Positions 9,245 to 18,889 of a stretch of 51,828 nt of DNA are shown here, piece after piece. Location: the NCBI RefSeq assembly GCF_009362735.1, contig NZ_WHNP01000055.1, positions 1-51,828 on the forward strand. The letters are read 5' to 3'. Each line of letters opens with the position of its first letter. Within the stretch, counting starts at the first letter, position 1. The position numbers and the translations under genes were made by a program. The notes beneath the pieces were generated by a model. That model did no database searches. It worked only from the letters and a program-made list of their open reading frames with translations, and was not told the DNA's origin. Source of the stretch: Paraburkholderia franconis (GTDB lineage Bacteria; Pseudomonadota; Gammaproteobacteria; Burkholderiales; Burkholderiaceae).

Positions 9245-10264
9245 ATGACCGACATGCTCACCGTTACGTTGAATCCCGCCGTCGATATTTCGACGTCCGT
9301 CAATCGCATCGTCGATACGCGCAAGCTCCGATGCGAAGCGGCGCAACGCGATCCGGGCGGCGGAGGGATCAATGTCGCGCGTGTCCTGCACCGTCTGGGC
9401 GCGCGATGTGCCGCGCTCTTTCTCGCGGGCGGCGATCACGGCCGGACGCTGTGCAGCCTGCTCGCGGCCGAAGGGCTGGATACGCGCTGGGTGGAGATCG
9501 CCGGCGAGACACGCGAGAATTTCTCGGTCGTCGAATCGTCGAGCGGATTGGAATACCGCTTCGTTCTCCCAGGACCGTACGTGATGGCGGACGAATGGGA
9601 TGCCTGTCTGCGCAGCCTTGCCGCCAATCTGAGGGACGCCCGTTTTCTCGTGCTGAGCGGCAGCCTGCCGCGCGGCGTGCCCGTCGATGCGTACGCTCAG
9701 CTTGCGCGCGCGTCCGTCGCCGTGAGGCCGAACATCCGTGTGGCCGTCGATGCGTCGGGGCCTGCGCTTGCCGCTGTGCTGGACAGTGGACTCGTCGATA
9801 TCGTCAAGCCGAGTCTCAACGAACTGCGCGAATTGACGGGCTCGCCGCTGCCGGATGCCGGCAGCCAGGCCGACGCGGCACGGGCGTTGATCGCGGACGG
9901 CAAGGCACGGATGGTCGCGCTGACGCTTGCGGAAAATGGCGCGCTGCTGGTGACGTCCGACGAGACCTACTGCATGCCCGCGCTGAAAACCGAGGTGCGA
10001 AGCGCGATCGGCGCAGGCGACAGCTTTCTCGCCGGGATGCTCTGGGCGCTGGACCAGGGCGCGGTCCCTCGCGAAGCGCTCGGTTACGGGACAGCCGCAG
10101 CGGCCGCAACGATGAAGCAACCGGGGACGCGGCTTTGCGATGCACGCGACGTGGCCCGCGCGTATGTCACGGGGGAATCGCCAGTCGCCGCGCAAGCCGC
10201 CCGATCCGGGCACACGGTTCCTGGCGACACGAAGCGCGCCGTGTTTTCACAACGACACGGCTAG
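9245..10264 (+). CDS. pfkB: PfkB-family 6-phosphofructokinase / hexose-phosphate kinase
   Basis: 339 residues of the ribokinase fold. The glycine-rich substrate site is in DPGGGGINVARVL; the phosphate-binding SGSLPRG segment and the signature GAGDSFLAGML with its catalytic Asp are near residue 260. It probably phosphorylates fructose-6-phosphate or a similar sugar phosphate; 1-phosphofructokinase or tagatose-6-phosphate kinase activity cannot be excluded. Most Burkholderia lack PfkA and use the Entner-Doudoroff route, so a PfkB beside low-oxygen genes suggests fermentative glycolytic flux (inference). AAAGGA 8 bp upstream favours the ATG at 9245 over the GTG at 9242. The stop overlaps the stop region of convergent chaB by 4 bp. 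Confidence 0.8.
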   Translation: MTDMLTVTLNPAVDISTSVNRIVDTRKLRCEAAQRDPGGGGINVARVLHRLGARCAALFLAGGDHGRTLCSLLAAEGLDTRWVEIAGETRENFSVVESSSGLEYRFVLPGPYVMADEWDACLRSLAANLRDARFLVLSGSLPRGVPVDAYAQLARASVAVRPNIRVAVDASGPALAAVLDSGLVDIVKPSLNELRELTGSPLPDAGSQADAARALIADGKARMVALTLAENGALLVTSDETYCMPALKTEVRSAIGAGDSFLAGMLWALDQGAVPREALGYGTAAAAATMKQPGTRLCDARDVARAYVTGESPVAAQAARSGHTVPGDTKRAVFSQRHG

Positions 10265-10470
10265 GATTTGCGGACCCACATCTCGCCTTGCTTGTCGTAG
10301 GATCGTTTGACGGCCGCCCACGCGATCCGGTGAGCCGCCTCTTCGCGACGCGGATCGGCCGCATGCGCTTCGAACGCGTGATTGAACGCGGCGCGATAGA
10401 TATCCTGGGCGTGAGAGGGCAGGTGATCCCGGACGGACGCCGGAAGATCCTCGTTTGTTTGATAGGGCAT
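10261..10470 (-). CDS. chaB: ChaB-family protein
   Basis: 69 residues starting MPYQTNEDLPASVRDHLPSH, close to the ChaB family (E. coli ChaB, about 76 residues), with the conserved tail AHRIAWAAVKRSYDKQG.MW. ChaB is a small protein of poorly defined role, once linked to the ChaA cation antiporter. GGGAGA lies 4 bp upstream of this ATG, fixing the start; the frame remains open upstream to 10563 without other support. It overlaps the pfkB stop tail to tail by 4 bp. No chaA is nearby. Confidence 0.82.
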   Translation of the reverse strand: MPYQTNEDLPASVRDHLPSHAQDIYRAAFNHAFEAHAADPRREEAAHRIAWAAVKRSYDKQGEMWVRKS

Positions 10471-10644
10471 TGCATCTCCCGTTGGACAGGCCGTGAACAT
10501 GGGGCACGCCTGGACAGAAACCCACGATGCCTTGACGCTTCGAGTCTCTGCAAAACGCGGCAAGTATTTCGCTTTCCGCTCCGATCCCGCTTCCGCTTCC
10601 GTCCGAACGGGTCACTCCGGAAGTGGCCCGCTTTTCAAATGCAT

Positions 10645-10672
10645 TTGACAACAGACGGCTAGCTAATTATCT
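10645..10672 (+). promoter_or_regulatory. Probable sigma-70 promoter of the hybrid kinase
   Basis: TTGACA at 10645-10650 and TTATCT at 10667-10672 are 16 bp apart, in the 314-bp gap between chaB and the hybrid kinase. Transcription would start near 10680, about 105 bp before the ATG. I saw no FNR box or other clear element in the remainder of this gap. Confidence 0.5.
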
Positions 10673-10784
10673 GTCGGTGCATTAGCGCGTGTAGTCTGGG
10701 TCGCAAACTTCATTCCGCGCGGGCGGCTCGCGCGCGCGTCAACGTCGGCGGTTGACTTTGCTGTTCGCGTCTTTCCGGAGTGCC

Positions 10785-13700
10785 ATGCACAAGACTTCGA
10801 TCTTTCGCATCAGACTGCTCCTGCTCTTGCTGGTGACGTTTGCCGTACTGTCGAACGTGGCCGTCGGACAGACACCACGGACACCACCACAGACCACGCC
10901 GGCCAACGTCACCGTCGGGGTGGTCGAAGAAGGCTGGCCCCCGATTGTGATCCTGAACAACGGTCAGTTGTCCGGCGCCGCATTCGATTTCCTGAAGGCC
11001 GTTCTGGACCCGTCGACGCAGGTGCGGGTTCAGATCTTTCCGGACTTCGAATCACTGAACGCGGCCGTATGCGCGGGCTCTGTGGATATCGTGCTCGGCC
11101 TCCAGGGGCCGGGCCGACCGAGGCCCTGCCTGGTGCTTTCCGATGCCTATTTCGATTCCGATGTGCTGGTGGTCGGGCGCGCGTCGGATGCCGCGGCGGG
11201 CAGCATGCTTCCGCGCCTCGCCGGCAAACGCATCGCCACGGAAGCCGGCTCTTACATCGAGCGGGTATCGCACGACCGCTACCCGGAGTCCGTCTTCGTG
11301 CACGTGCCCAATCCGCGCGCCGGCCTGAGCGCGGTGCTGCACAACGATGCCGATGTCTATATCACGCTGGCGCCCGTTGTCGAATACGCACTGTCGCAGC
11401 CCGAGTTCGCCGGGCTGGCGGAAATCAATCGCTACCGGGAAACTGAAAGCGGCGTCCATTTCGGCTTTCCCCGCGCACGGCAAATGCTGCGCGACACGCT
11501 CAACGAGCGGCTGAACGCGCTGCCTGCCGATGCCCGCCAACGCATCGTGAGCCGCTGGATGAGCACGGGGCCGATCCAGCGGCAGATCGCGGGACCGTTC
11601 TTTCTGACCGATGACGAGCGCGCCTATCTGCGCTCGCTGCCCCCGCTGCGCGTAGCGGTCGATACGGGACTGGCGCCCTACGCGTATGTGGACGAAGGTG
11701 GCGAACCGCACGGCATGGCGCTCGACTATCTTCGCTATCTGGCGGACAAGCTGGGGATCACCTTCGTGCGCCAGCGCCTGCCTAACTTCGCCGCCACGGT
11801 GAATGCGCTGCAATCCGGCAAGCTGGATCTCATCGCCGTTGCCGTGCCAGGCGATTCCGCGCTGCATGGCATCGCCGTGTCGCGTCCGTATGCGACGTAT
11901 CCCGTCGTCGTCGTGGGCGCGCGGGATACACCAGCCATCGGCCAGATGCGCGAGCTCGACAACAAGCGCGTGGCCGTCACCGAGGGCGGCGGTTTGCGCT
12001 CGCTCGTGATATCGGCTGCCCCGCAGGCGCGCATCATTGCCGTTCCGGATATCGAAACCGGCATGGATGCCGTCGCCCAGGGAACGGCCGATGTCTACGT
12101 GGACGATCTGGCGGCCGCCGACTACATGCTGCAGCGGATGCATGGCGGCAATCTTCGCGTCATCGGCTCGGACGGCCCTCCGCTACGGACGGGCATTGCG
12201 ATGACGCCGGCGCTGGCCGCCCGGCTCATGCCGCTCGTCAACCGCGCGCTGGCTTCGATGCCGGACACCGAGCGGCTGGCGATCCAGAACCGCTATTTCA
12301 CCGCGAACTACGTGCTCGGTCCGTCCTGGCGAGACATCGCCACGAAGATCGCGCCCTTCGCGATCGCGATGCTCGCGGTCATCGCCGTGTTGTGGCGCTC
12401 GCGGCGGCTGCTGCGCAAAGAGGCGCAGGTGCGCCGCGAAGCGGAACTTCGGCTGATCGACGTGACGAGCCAGTTGCCGGCGACGGCCTTCCAGTTTCGA
12501 CGCGCGAAGAATCGCGATCCCGGTTACACGTGGCTAAGTGGAAATTCCGTCGAGCTGTTCGGCAAGACCAGCGCCGAACTGCAAGTCGGCGCGAGCATGT
12601 TGTCGTCCATCCATCCCGACGACCGGGACGCGCTTTTAGAAGATCTTCGGAATGCCAGCCAGACCTTGACGGCCGTCAGCCGCGAGGTCCGCGTGCAGCG
12701 CCACGACGCGTTCAGGTGGACGCGGCTGCACGCGGTGCCGCAGAGAGCCGACAACGGAGATCTCGTCTGGAACGGTTATTGGAGCAATGCGGAGCAGGAG
12801 CACGAATACGCGGCCGCGCTTGCCGCAGCCCGCGATGCGGCCGAGCAGGCGTCTCGCGCGAAGAGCGACTTTCTCGCGACGATGAGCCACGAAATACGCA
12901 CGCCGATGAGTGCCGTCCTGGGCCTGATCGAACTGCTGGCTCACAGCGACCTTCGCCCCGATCAGACCGACAAGGTAAAGCTGATCTCGCAGGCCGCCGA
13001 ATCGTTGCTGCAGATACTGAACGATATTCTCGACTACTCGAAGATCGAAGCGGGCAAGATCGTTCTCGAGCGTGCGCCCGTCGATATCCGCGAACTCTGC
13101 ACGAGCAGCCTCGGCCTGCTTTTCTGGCGCGCGCAGGAAAAAGGCCTGCGGCTCGGGTTGTGCATCGACGCGGCCGTGGCGCCCGTGGTATGGAGCGACG
13201 GCGTGCGGCTACGGCAGATTCTCTTCAACCTGCTCAGCAACGCGATCAAGTTCACCACGGAGGGCAGCGTCAAGCTCGACATCGAACTGGCGGACGAAGT
13301 GGATGGCGTGCAAACCGTCGTGTGGCGCGTCACCGATACGGGCATCGGCGTCAGCGCCGAGCAGCAGGCGCAGTTGTTCCAGCCATTCGTGCAAGCCGAA
13401 GCCTCGACCACGCGGCGCTTCGGCGGCACGGGCCTCGGGCTGTCGATCTGCCGGCGCGTCGTGGATATGCTCGGCGGCACGATCGGCATGGAAGGCGAGA
13501 TCGGCCGTGGCACGCGGGTGGAGTTTCGTGTGCCGCTGGAAGTCTGTCGGCGGGAGTTTCAGTGCTGTCCGCTCGGGAGCGTGACGATTGGCCTGCGTAT
13601 CCGTGACGCCTATGTGTTGCGCAGTCTGGCGCAAGCCGTGCGTACGCTCGGAGGCGTCGCGGTGACGCTGGACCCGAACGAGTCCCCCGGCACTGCCGGC

Positions 13701-14879
13701 ACGTTGCCAGCGCAGTGTCAGCTGATCATCGACGACTATCTGACGGCGGCAGAACGGCGTTCGGATGAACTTCTTGCGCACGATCGACGCGAGCCTGCCG
13801 TTCACGAGCAGATGGCGGACGTGCCCGTCATTCCCACGACGGCCGCGCCCAAGTCCAGCGGGTATCTGCGGGTGGGAGACGTCTTTTATCTGGGCGTTTA
13901 TCCCGTCACGTTGCAGGGTGTTTCCGCCGTATGCAACGCCGCACTGCACGGCGATGCGGAACTCGGCCTGGAGTCGCCCGCATTGGCGTTCACGCCGGTC
14001 GTGCCGCGCAGCCGCGACGACGCGTTGCGCCAGCACGTTCTGATTCTGGTTGCCGAAGACAACCCGATCAACCGTCATCTGATCCGGCAGCAGCTCGAAC
14101 TGCTCGGCTGCACGTGCGATGCCGTCGAAGACGGCGCGCAAGCGCTGGGGGCTTTGGAGTCGGCGGACTACGCGTTGTTGATCACGGACTGCCACATGCC
14201 GCAGATGGACGGCTACACGCTCGCGACACGCATACGTGCCCGGGAAGACGGCGCGCGCCGGATGCCGATCGTCGGACTGACGGCGAGCGTCGGGCGTGAA
14301 GAGCGCGGCGAATGCGTTGCCGCCGGGATGGACGACTGCCTTTACAAGCCAGCAAAGCTCAGTGATCTGGTCGCATGCATCGCCCGGTTTGCGCCGCAGT
14401 GCCTGCCGGGTCCCGAAGCATCGGCGAGCCAGGAAGCGGATGCGCCGAATGCCGGTATGTGCGAAGCCGATGCAGGCCCAGATTCCCGAGCGGCCGCCGC
14501 CGGGATGGGCTCAGGTCCCGTAGCCGTCGCGACCGAGGCAAGGGCGCTGCCGGATCTCGACTGGTCCGCCATCAACCAGAGCTTCGGCAGCAGCGGGCGC
14601 GACGAGGCGCTGATCGCGGTCATCGCCCAGACGATGGTCTCGGACGCGGACGAACTGCAACGTCTGCTGGACGAACCCGACACCGGGCCGGCCACGCTGC
14701 GGCAGTGGATTCATCGCGTCGACGGCGGCGCGTCGGTGCTCCGGTACGAACCGCTGAAGCACGCGCTGCAGACGTTCCGCGCCAGCGTCCTGACCGGTGA
14801 TCCGGCGCAGTACATCGCGGCAGGCGAACGGATGCTGCGCGAGTTGCGCGAGATTGCCCGTCATCTCGCGCGTCAGTGA
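10785..14879 (+). CDS. BvgS-like unorthodox hybrid sensor histidine kinase
   Basis: 1364 residues. A signal peptide (1-29) precedes two periplasmic SBP_bac_3 Venus-flytrap domains (about 40-260 and 285-505). A membrane helix lies at about 525-545, a PAS domain at about 560-665, HisKA with His702 in MSHEIRTPM, and HATPase_c with N-box NLLSNAIKF and GTGLGLSI. A receiver domain (LILVAEDNPINRHLI, phospho-acceptor Asp1135 in ITDCHMPQMDG) and a C-terminal HPt domain (His1310 in WIHRVDGGASVL) follow. This is the BvgS/EvgS plan: periplasmic ligand sensing drives a four-step phosphorelay to a LuxR-type regulator. No partner regulator is adjacent in the same orientation; narL faces it 25 bp away, and unpartnered LuxR-type regulators lie 14-18 kb downstream. 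GGAG 4 bp before the ATG supports the start. Confidence 0.9.
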   Translation: MHKTSIFRIRLLLLLLVTFAVLSNVAVGQTPRTPPQTTPANVTVGVVEEGWPPIVILNNGQLSGAAFDFLKAVLDPSTQVRVQIFPDFESLNAAVCAGSVDIVLGLQGPGRPRPCLVLSDAYFDSDVLVVGRASDAAAGSMLPRLAGKRIATEAGSYIERVSHDRYPESVFVHVPNPRAGLSAVLHNDADVYITLAPVVEYALSQPEFAGLAEINRYRETESGVHFGFPRARQMLRDTLNERLNALPADARQRIVSRWMSTGPIQRQIAGPFFLTDDERAYLRSLPPLRVAVDTGLAPYAYVDEGGEPHGMALDYLRYLADKLGITFVRQRLPNFAATVNALQSGKLDLIAVAVPGDSALHGIAVSRPYATYPVVVVGARDTPAIGQMRELDNKRVAVTEGGGLRSLVISAAPQARIIAVPDIETGMDAVAQGTADVYVDDLAAADYMLQRMHGGNLRVIGSDGPPLRTGIAMTPALAARLMPLVNRALASMPDTERLAIQNRYFTANYVLGPSWRDIATKIAPFAIAMLAVIAVLWRSRRLLRKEAQVRREAELRLIDVTSQLPATAFQFRRAKNRDPGYTWLSGNSVELFGKTSAELQVGASMLSSIHPDDRDALLEDLRNASQTLTAVSREVRVQRHDAFRWTRLHAVPQRADNGDLVWNGYWSNAEQEHEYAAALAAARDAAEQASRAKSDFLATMSHEIRTPMSAVLGLIELLAHSDLRPDQTDKVKLISQAAESLLQILNDILDYSKIEAGKIVLERAPVDIRELCTSSLGLLFWRAQEKGLRLGLCIDAAVAPVVWSDGVRLRQILFNLLSNAIKFTTEGSVKLDIELADEVDGVQTVVWRVTDTGIGVSAEQQAQLFQPFVQAEASTTRRFGGTGLGLSICRRVVDMLGGTIGMEGEIGRGTRVEFRVPLEVCRREFQCCPLGSVTIGLRIRDAYVLRSLAQAVRTLGGVAVTLDPNESPGTAGTLPAQCQLIIDDYLTAAERRSDELLAHDRREPAVHEQMADVPVIPTTAAPKSSGYLRVGDVFYLGVYPVTLQGVSAVCNAALHGDAELGLESPALAFTPVVPRSRDDALRQHVLILVAEDNPINRHLIRQQLELLGCTCDAVEDGAQALGALESADYALLITDCHMPQMDGYTLATRIRAREDGARRMPIVGLTASVGREERGECVAAGMDDCLYKPAKLSDLVACIARFAPQCLPGPEASASQEADAPNAGMCEADAGPDSRAAAAGMGSGPVAVATEARALPDLDWSAINQSFGSSGRDEALIAVIAQTMVSDADELQRLLDEPDTGPATLRQWIHRVDGGASVLRYEPLKHALQTFRASVLTGDPAQYIAAGERMLRELREIARHLARQ

Positions 14880-14904
14880 AAAGGCACCGGGGCACCGGGG
14901 AATC

Positions 14905-15570
14905 CTACGTTGCGCGCGCGACGGCGTAAGTGGCGGCCTGCACGCGCGAGCTGAGCTTCAGCTTGCGCAGAATGTGCTGCACGTGAATCTTGACGGTCGT
15001 TTCCGCGATGTTCATCGCGCGCGCGATTTCCTTGTTCGTCCGGCCTTGCGCGACTTGCGCGAGAATTTGCTCTTCGCGCGGCGACAGATTGTGGATCGGG
15101 TCTTCTTCGGACGATGCTTTTTCGTCCTTGCCTTGCAACGATTGAAACGCGGTGACGAGCTTGCTGGTCATCTCCGGGCTGACGGTCGATTCGCCTGCCA
15201 TCGTTCTCACGATCGCGGTGGCCATCACGTCGCTGTCGACGGTCTTCAGCAGATAGCCGCGCGCGCCGCCGCGCAGCGCCGCGGCCAGATCGCTTTCGTC
15301 TTCGCTCACGGTCAGCATCAGCACGCGCGCTTGCGGCGCCGCTTCGAGAAGCCCCGGCAGCGCATCCACGCCGTTGACGCCCGGCAGGTGATTGTCGAGC
15401 AGGATGATGTCCGGTTGGGTTTCGGCGGCGCGTCGATAGGCCTCGCCGGCATCGCCCGCCTCGGCGACCACTTCGAAGCGCGAGTCGGCGCGCAACAGCG
15501 CGGTGACGCCGCGCCGGAACAGCGTGTGATCGTCGACCACGAGCACGCGGATCAATGTCGGGTCTGTCAT
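14905..15570 (-). CDS. narL: Nitrate/nitrite response regulator NarL
   Basis: 221 residues: receiver domain (RVLVVDDHTLFRRGV, phospho-acceptor Asp59 in ILLDNHLPGVNG, Lys in YLLKTV) and a LuxR/GerE helix-turn-helix (LSPREEQILAQVAQGRTNKEIARAMNIAETTVKIH). This matches NarL/NarP closely. It would activate narK-GHJI in response to nitrate sensed by NarX. Its ATG overlaps the narX stop by 4 bp (ATGA), so the two are translationally coupled. The frame continues upstream inside narX but only the Met of MTDPTLIRVLVVDDH gives a normal N-terminus. Confidence 0.93.
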   Translation of the reverse strand: MTDPTLIRVLVVDDHTLFRRGVTALLRADSRFEVVAEAGDAGEAYRRAAETQPDIILLDNHLPGVNGVDALPGLLEAAPQARVLMLTVSEDESDLAAALRGGARGYLLKTVDSDVMATAIVRTMAGESTVSPEMTSKLVTAFQSLQGKDEKASSEEDPIHNLSPREEQILAQVAQGRTNKEIARAMNIAETTVKIHVQHILRKLKLSSRVQAATYAVARAT

Positions 15571-17438
15571 GCTGCCAGCCTCCTGCGTTCGGGCAAGGTG
15601 AGTACGATGCGCGTTCCCGATCCGGGCATCGAGTCGATTGATACGGCCGCGCCAATGCGCTCGGCCCGCTCGTGCATGATCCGCAAGCCGATATGCCGAT
15701 CGTCTTGCACAGTGCCGCTGACGAAGCCGCATCCGTTGTCGCGGACCGTCACGCGCCATGGCGATTCCTGCTGCACGTTGAGCCACACCTCGGTTGCGTG
15801 AGCGTGCTTGCGGATGTTCGACAGCGCTTCCTGAACGACGTGCAGCACCTGCACCTGAACGTCGGCCGGCAGCGGCACGCCGTGTCCTTCGACGGACAGA
15901 TGCGTCGCGAGCCCCGTCTGGTGCTCGAATTTTTGCAACGTCGTGCGCAGCGCGGGAATGATGTCTTCGCCGCTCGTGCGCGTGCGGAAATTCAGCAACA
16001 GCTCGCGCACGTCGGACAGGCTCTCGTGAATGCCTGCATCGAGTTCACATACCGTCCGCTCGACACGCGGCTCGTCCGCATGTTTGATCGCGCCGCGCAA
16101 GAGGCCGATCTGGATCTTCATGAAGGCGAGGCTTTGTGCGATTGAGTCGTGCATTTCGCGCGCTAGCAGATTGCGCTCCGCTGCGACGGCCGCTTCGCGT
16201 TCCAGCGCACCCGCGCGCAGGCCTTCGAGCGCGACGGCAAGATGACTTCCCATCGTTTCGATCAGCACGCGGTCCTCGTCCGTCAGCGTCGCGCGGGCGT
16301 TGAAGAACAGATCCAGTTCGGCGACCATCCGGTCCTGCAATTTGACGGGCACACCGATCACGGTGCTGAAACCGGCTTTCGAGCAGTGCCCAAGCGAACC
16401 CGGATGACCGGGGTGAATCGGGATCACGCGCGTGCTCGCTTGCGCGTGCAGTTGGCCGCAATGGCAGCCGCCCGTCGGAATGCACTTTTCGCTTTCGGAA
16501 ATCTCGGTCGGCAGGCCGTCGGATGCCACGAGCAGGTAGCGCTGATTGGCTTCGTCGGTCCATCGCACGGCGGTCGCATCGGCTTTCACTGCCAGCCGCA
16601 CCAGTCTCGCGAAGCCGCTTGCAAGTTCGTCGAACGTCGCCGCGTGCGCGGCAAACGCGCTTGCCTCGTAGAGCGTGCTGAGCCGGGCATTTTGCGCGGC
16701 GAGGCGTTCGGTCTTTTCCTCGACTTTCACCTCCAGGTTCTGATAAAGCTCCTGGAGCGTTTCGGCCATCCGGTTGAAGCCTTCGGACAGCGTGCCGAAT
16801 TCGTCGTTCGAGTCGACTTTGACACGCGCCGTCAGATCGCCTTCCCGCACGCGCGCGAGTCCCGTCTTGAGCCGTTCGAGCGGATTGAACACGAAGATAT
16901 AGGCCGAATAAAGCAGCGTGACCGCGCTCGCAATCGTCAAGCCGATCATGAAAACCTGCAGCATGTTCAGGATCGCGGTCAGATAGGACAGACGCCCCTC
17001 GATGGCCGACACGAGCCGATCGATATGCTTGACGAACTCCTCGGCCTCGGCGGCCGCCTGTGCCGAGTCGGGTGCGGGGGAAGCGGTCCAGTGGCCGCGC
17101 ACCACGGTCCATGCGCGCTGCACGTCCGCGAACGCCGCCGTCGAGCGTGCGTCGTGCGGCACGAACAGTGGCCGCGCCGGATCGCCGTTGCGCAACAGCG
17201 CGACGCTTTGTTCGAACTGATCGGCCTGTGCCTTGATGCGCGCGGGATCGCTGCGCGCGAGCGTTTGCGCGAGCCGCCAGGTCTGCATGCGCATGCGGCC
17301 CGCTTCGTTGACGGCGGCCGCGCCGCCTTCGAGCTGCCAGCTTGCCCACAGGGTGTAGCCGATCGAAACGGATGCCGCAAGCAGCAGCAAACCGCCGATG
17401 ATGCCTAGCTTCGCCGCGAGAGTCTGGAATTTTTTCAT
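15567..17438 (-). CDS. narX: Nitrate/nitrite sensor histidine kinase NarX
   Basis: 623 residues. Membrane helix 1 is at about 9-31, directly followed by the nitrate-binding P-box (NEAGRMRMQTWRLAQ, 43-57). A periplasmic four-helix region, helix 2 (LQVFMIGLTIASAVTLLYSA), HAMP and a GAF-like segment with the Cys cluster CIPTGGCHCG follow. HisKA_3 has His430 in REMHDSIAQSLAFMKIQIG, and HATPase_c is C-terminal (NIRKHAHA, DNGCGF). It senses periplasmic nitrate and phosphorylates NarL. The start at MKKFQTLAAKLG is chosen because the open frame upstream is unlike NarX and would push the first helix inward. An FNR-type box lies about 110 bp upstream. Confidence 0.93.
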   Translation of the reverse strand: MKKFQTLAAKLGIIGGLLLLAASVSIGYTLWASWQLEGGAAAVNEAGRMRMQTWRLAQTLARSDPARIKAQADQFEQSVALLRNGDPARPLFVPHDARSTAAFADVQRAWTVVRGHWTASPAPDSAQAAAEAEEFVKHIDRLVSAIEGRLSYLTAILNMLQVFMIGLTIASAVTLLYSAYIFVFNPLERLKTGLARVREGDLTARVKVDSNDEFGTLSEGFNRMAETLQELYQNLEVKVEEKTERLAAQNARLSTLYEASAFAAHAATFDELASGFARLVRLAVKADATAVRWTDEANQRYLLVASDGLPTEISESEKCIPTGGCHCGQLHAQASTRVIPIHPGHPGSLGHCSKAGFSTVIGVPVKLQDRMVAELDLFFNARATLTDEDRVLIETMGSHLAVALEGLRAGALEREAAVAAERNLLAREMHDSIAQSLAFMKIQIGLLRGAIKHADEPRVERTVCELDAGIHESLSDVRELLLNFRTRTSGEDIIPALRTTLQKFEHQTGLATHLSVEGHGVPLPADVQVQVLHVVQEALSNIRKHAHATEVWLNVQQESPWRVTVRDNGCGFVSGTVQDDRHIGLRIMHERAERIGAAVSIDSMPGSGTRIVLTLPERRRLAA

Positions 17439-17540
17439 TGACGTCGGTGGGTTGCCCGGAACCGTCGGCCGGGAATTTGGCTGACGGTCGACACCCAGAG
17501 CCTTCTTCCGACAATGTGCCGTCGCCTGGTCGAGAGAAGT

Positions 17541-17554
17541 CTGATCCAGATCAA
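17541..17554. promoter_or_regulatory. FNR/ANR-type box upstream of narXL
   Basis: CTGATCCAGATCAA (on the other strand TTGATCTGGATCAG) matches TTGAT-N4-ATCAA with one mismatch. Its centre is about 110 bp upstream of the narX ATG, in the 223-bp gap after the sirB-like gene. This suggests narXL has its own oxygen-controlled promoter in addition to read-through from nar. Confidence 0.55.
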
Positions 17555-17661
17555 GCGTTTGCTGTTGTGTCGTCAGGCTGGTTGCGCTTTCGACATCCGG
17601 CGGCAAAGCGATTGCGTGTGACCTGGCGCGTCGAGCGCGCGTGAACTGGGACGGGAGATCA

Positions 17662-18063
17662 CTACGCGTGGGCGAACAGTCCGAGCGGGCGATGCGTGAC
17701 GGCAACCGACACGATCAGCAGATACAGCGCGAGCGCGCATCCGAAGCTCACGCATTGGACGAACCACGTGCGGCCGTGTTTCAGCGCAAACGATCCAGCC
17801 ACGATATAGGCGACCAGCAGAAGCAGCTTGGTGCCAAGCCATGCGTCCCGTACGGGATTCAGATGCAGCATGAGCCACAACGTGATGCCAGCTGCCAGCA
17901 GTGACGTGTCGATCACGTAGCTGAGACGGCGCCAGCCGGGACGCGTGGGCCAGGCTCGCCCGGTCAGCACAGACGCGCCGCGCGTCGCGAACAGCAGACC
18001 GCTGCTGGCCACGAACGACACATGAGCGAGCTTCACATACGGATAGAGTTCGATCAGCGGCAT
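17662..18063 (-). CDS. SirB2-family membrane protein
   Basis: 133 residues with four predicted membrane helices (KLAHVSFVASSGLLFATRG, SYVIDTSLLAAGITLWLML, TKLLLLVAYIVAGSFALKHG, CVSFGCALALYLLIVSVAV). The opening LYPYVKLAHVSFVASSGLLF and the His-Pro-Leu end are typical of the SirB2/SirB family, whose biochemical role is unknown. It is the last gene of the nar run, 30 bp after the PpiC-like gene, and such a protein is often found downstream of nar genes in betaproteobacteria (from memory). Confidence 0.8.
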   Translation of the reverse strand: MPLIELYPYVKLAHVSFVASSGLLFATRGASVLTGRAWPTRPGWRRLSYVIDTSLLAAGITLWLMLHLNPVRDAWLGTKLLLLVAYIVAGSFALKHGRTWFVQCVSFGCALALYLLIVSVAVTHRPLGLFAHA

Positions 18064-18093
18064 GGCATGGGCAAGGGCTTCGATAGAGCAGGG

Positions 18094-18873
18094 TTACTGG
18101 ACGAGCGGCGTTGCGGCCGCTTCGATATCGACGCCGATGATATCCGCGTGCGCGGCCTCGAGGCTGACATACTGACGCACCGCCGTCGAAAACGCCAACT
18201 GTCGCAGCGTCTGCGCGACGGCTGCGCGCACCGTCTCGAAGTCTTGCAGCGCGCCGGGCTTGCGCGCGAGGACTTCCACCACATGCAGGCCAAAGCGGCT
18301 ATGCACGAGCCGTGGCAACACGCCTATTTCCGTCTGGCCGAAAAGTTGTGCGGCAAATTCGGGCGCGCATTCGTCGGCGGCAAGCCACCCCAGGTCGCCG
18401 CCCGCAGCGCCGCTCGGGCAATTCGACAACTCGGCAGCCGCGCGGGCGATACGGTCATCTTTGTCGGCGTCGCTGCATCGCACGTCGAGCAGACACGCTT
18501 CCGCCCGCTGACGAAGCGCGTTGACGTCCACGCCCTGCGTCACGGCGAACAGCACATGCCGGGCGTGCACGCGTTCGCCTACCGCGTAGCGGGCCGGGTG
18601 GGCGTCGTAGTAGCGGCGGCACGCGTCGTCGGCTGGTTCCGGCACGTGCAGCACGCGTTCGAGCAGCGCGTCGATCGCGGCCGTCGCTGCGGGACTCGTT
18701 GCGCCGTCCGCGGATGTGGGGTCGTCCGCGTCGAGCAGTCCTCGCGCGATGGCCGCCTGCCGCAATAGCTCGGTGCAGGCGCGTTGGCGCAGCGTTCCGG
18801 CGTCGAGCATTTCATCCGGACGATGAAGCGCCACGCCATTGACCGTTGCGACGTCCTTCAAATCGTTCTGCAT
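18094..18873 (-). CDS. Parvulin-type peptidyl-prolyl isomerase (PpiC/NifM-like)
   Basis: 259 residues. The C-terminal half (about 110-210) is a parvulin domain with HARHVLFAV, the GGDLGWL turn and VHSRFGLHVVEV. The N-terminal half is helical, as in NifM and SurA-like chaperones. No signal peptide is seen, so it should act in the cytoplasm, plausibly helping NarGHI fold (inference from position 17 bp after narI). GGGAG 8 bp before the ATG at 18873 fixes the start. Confidence 0.82.
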   Translation of the reverse strand: MQNDLKDVATVNGVALHRPDEMLDAGTLRQRACTELLRQAAIARGLLDADDPTSADGATSPAATAAIDALLERVLHVPEPADDACRRYYDAHPARYAVGERVHARHVLFAVTQGVDVNALRQRAEACLLDVRCSDADKDDRIARAAAELSNCPSGAAGGDLGWLAADECAPEFAAQLFGQTEIGVLPRLVHSRFGLHVVEVLARKPGALQDFETVRAAVAQTLRQLAFSTAVRQYVSLEAAHADIIGVDIEAAATPLVQ

Positions 18874-18889
18874 GTTCGACTCCCTGAGT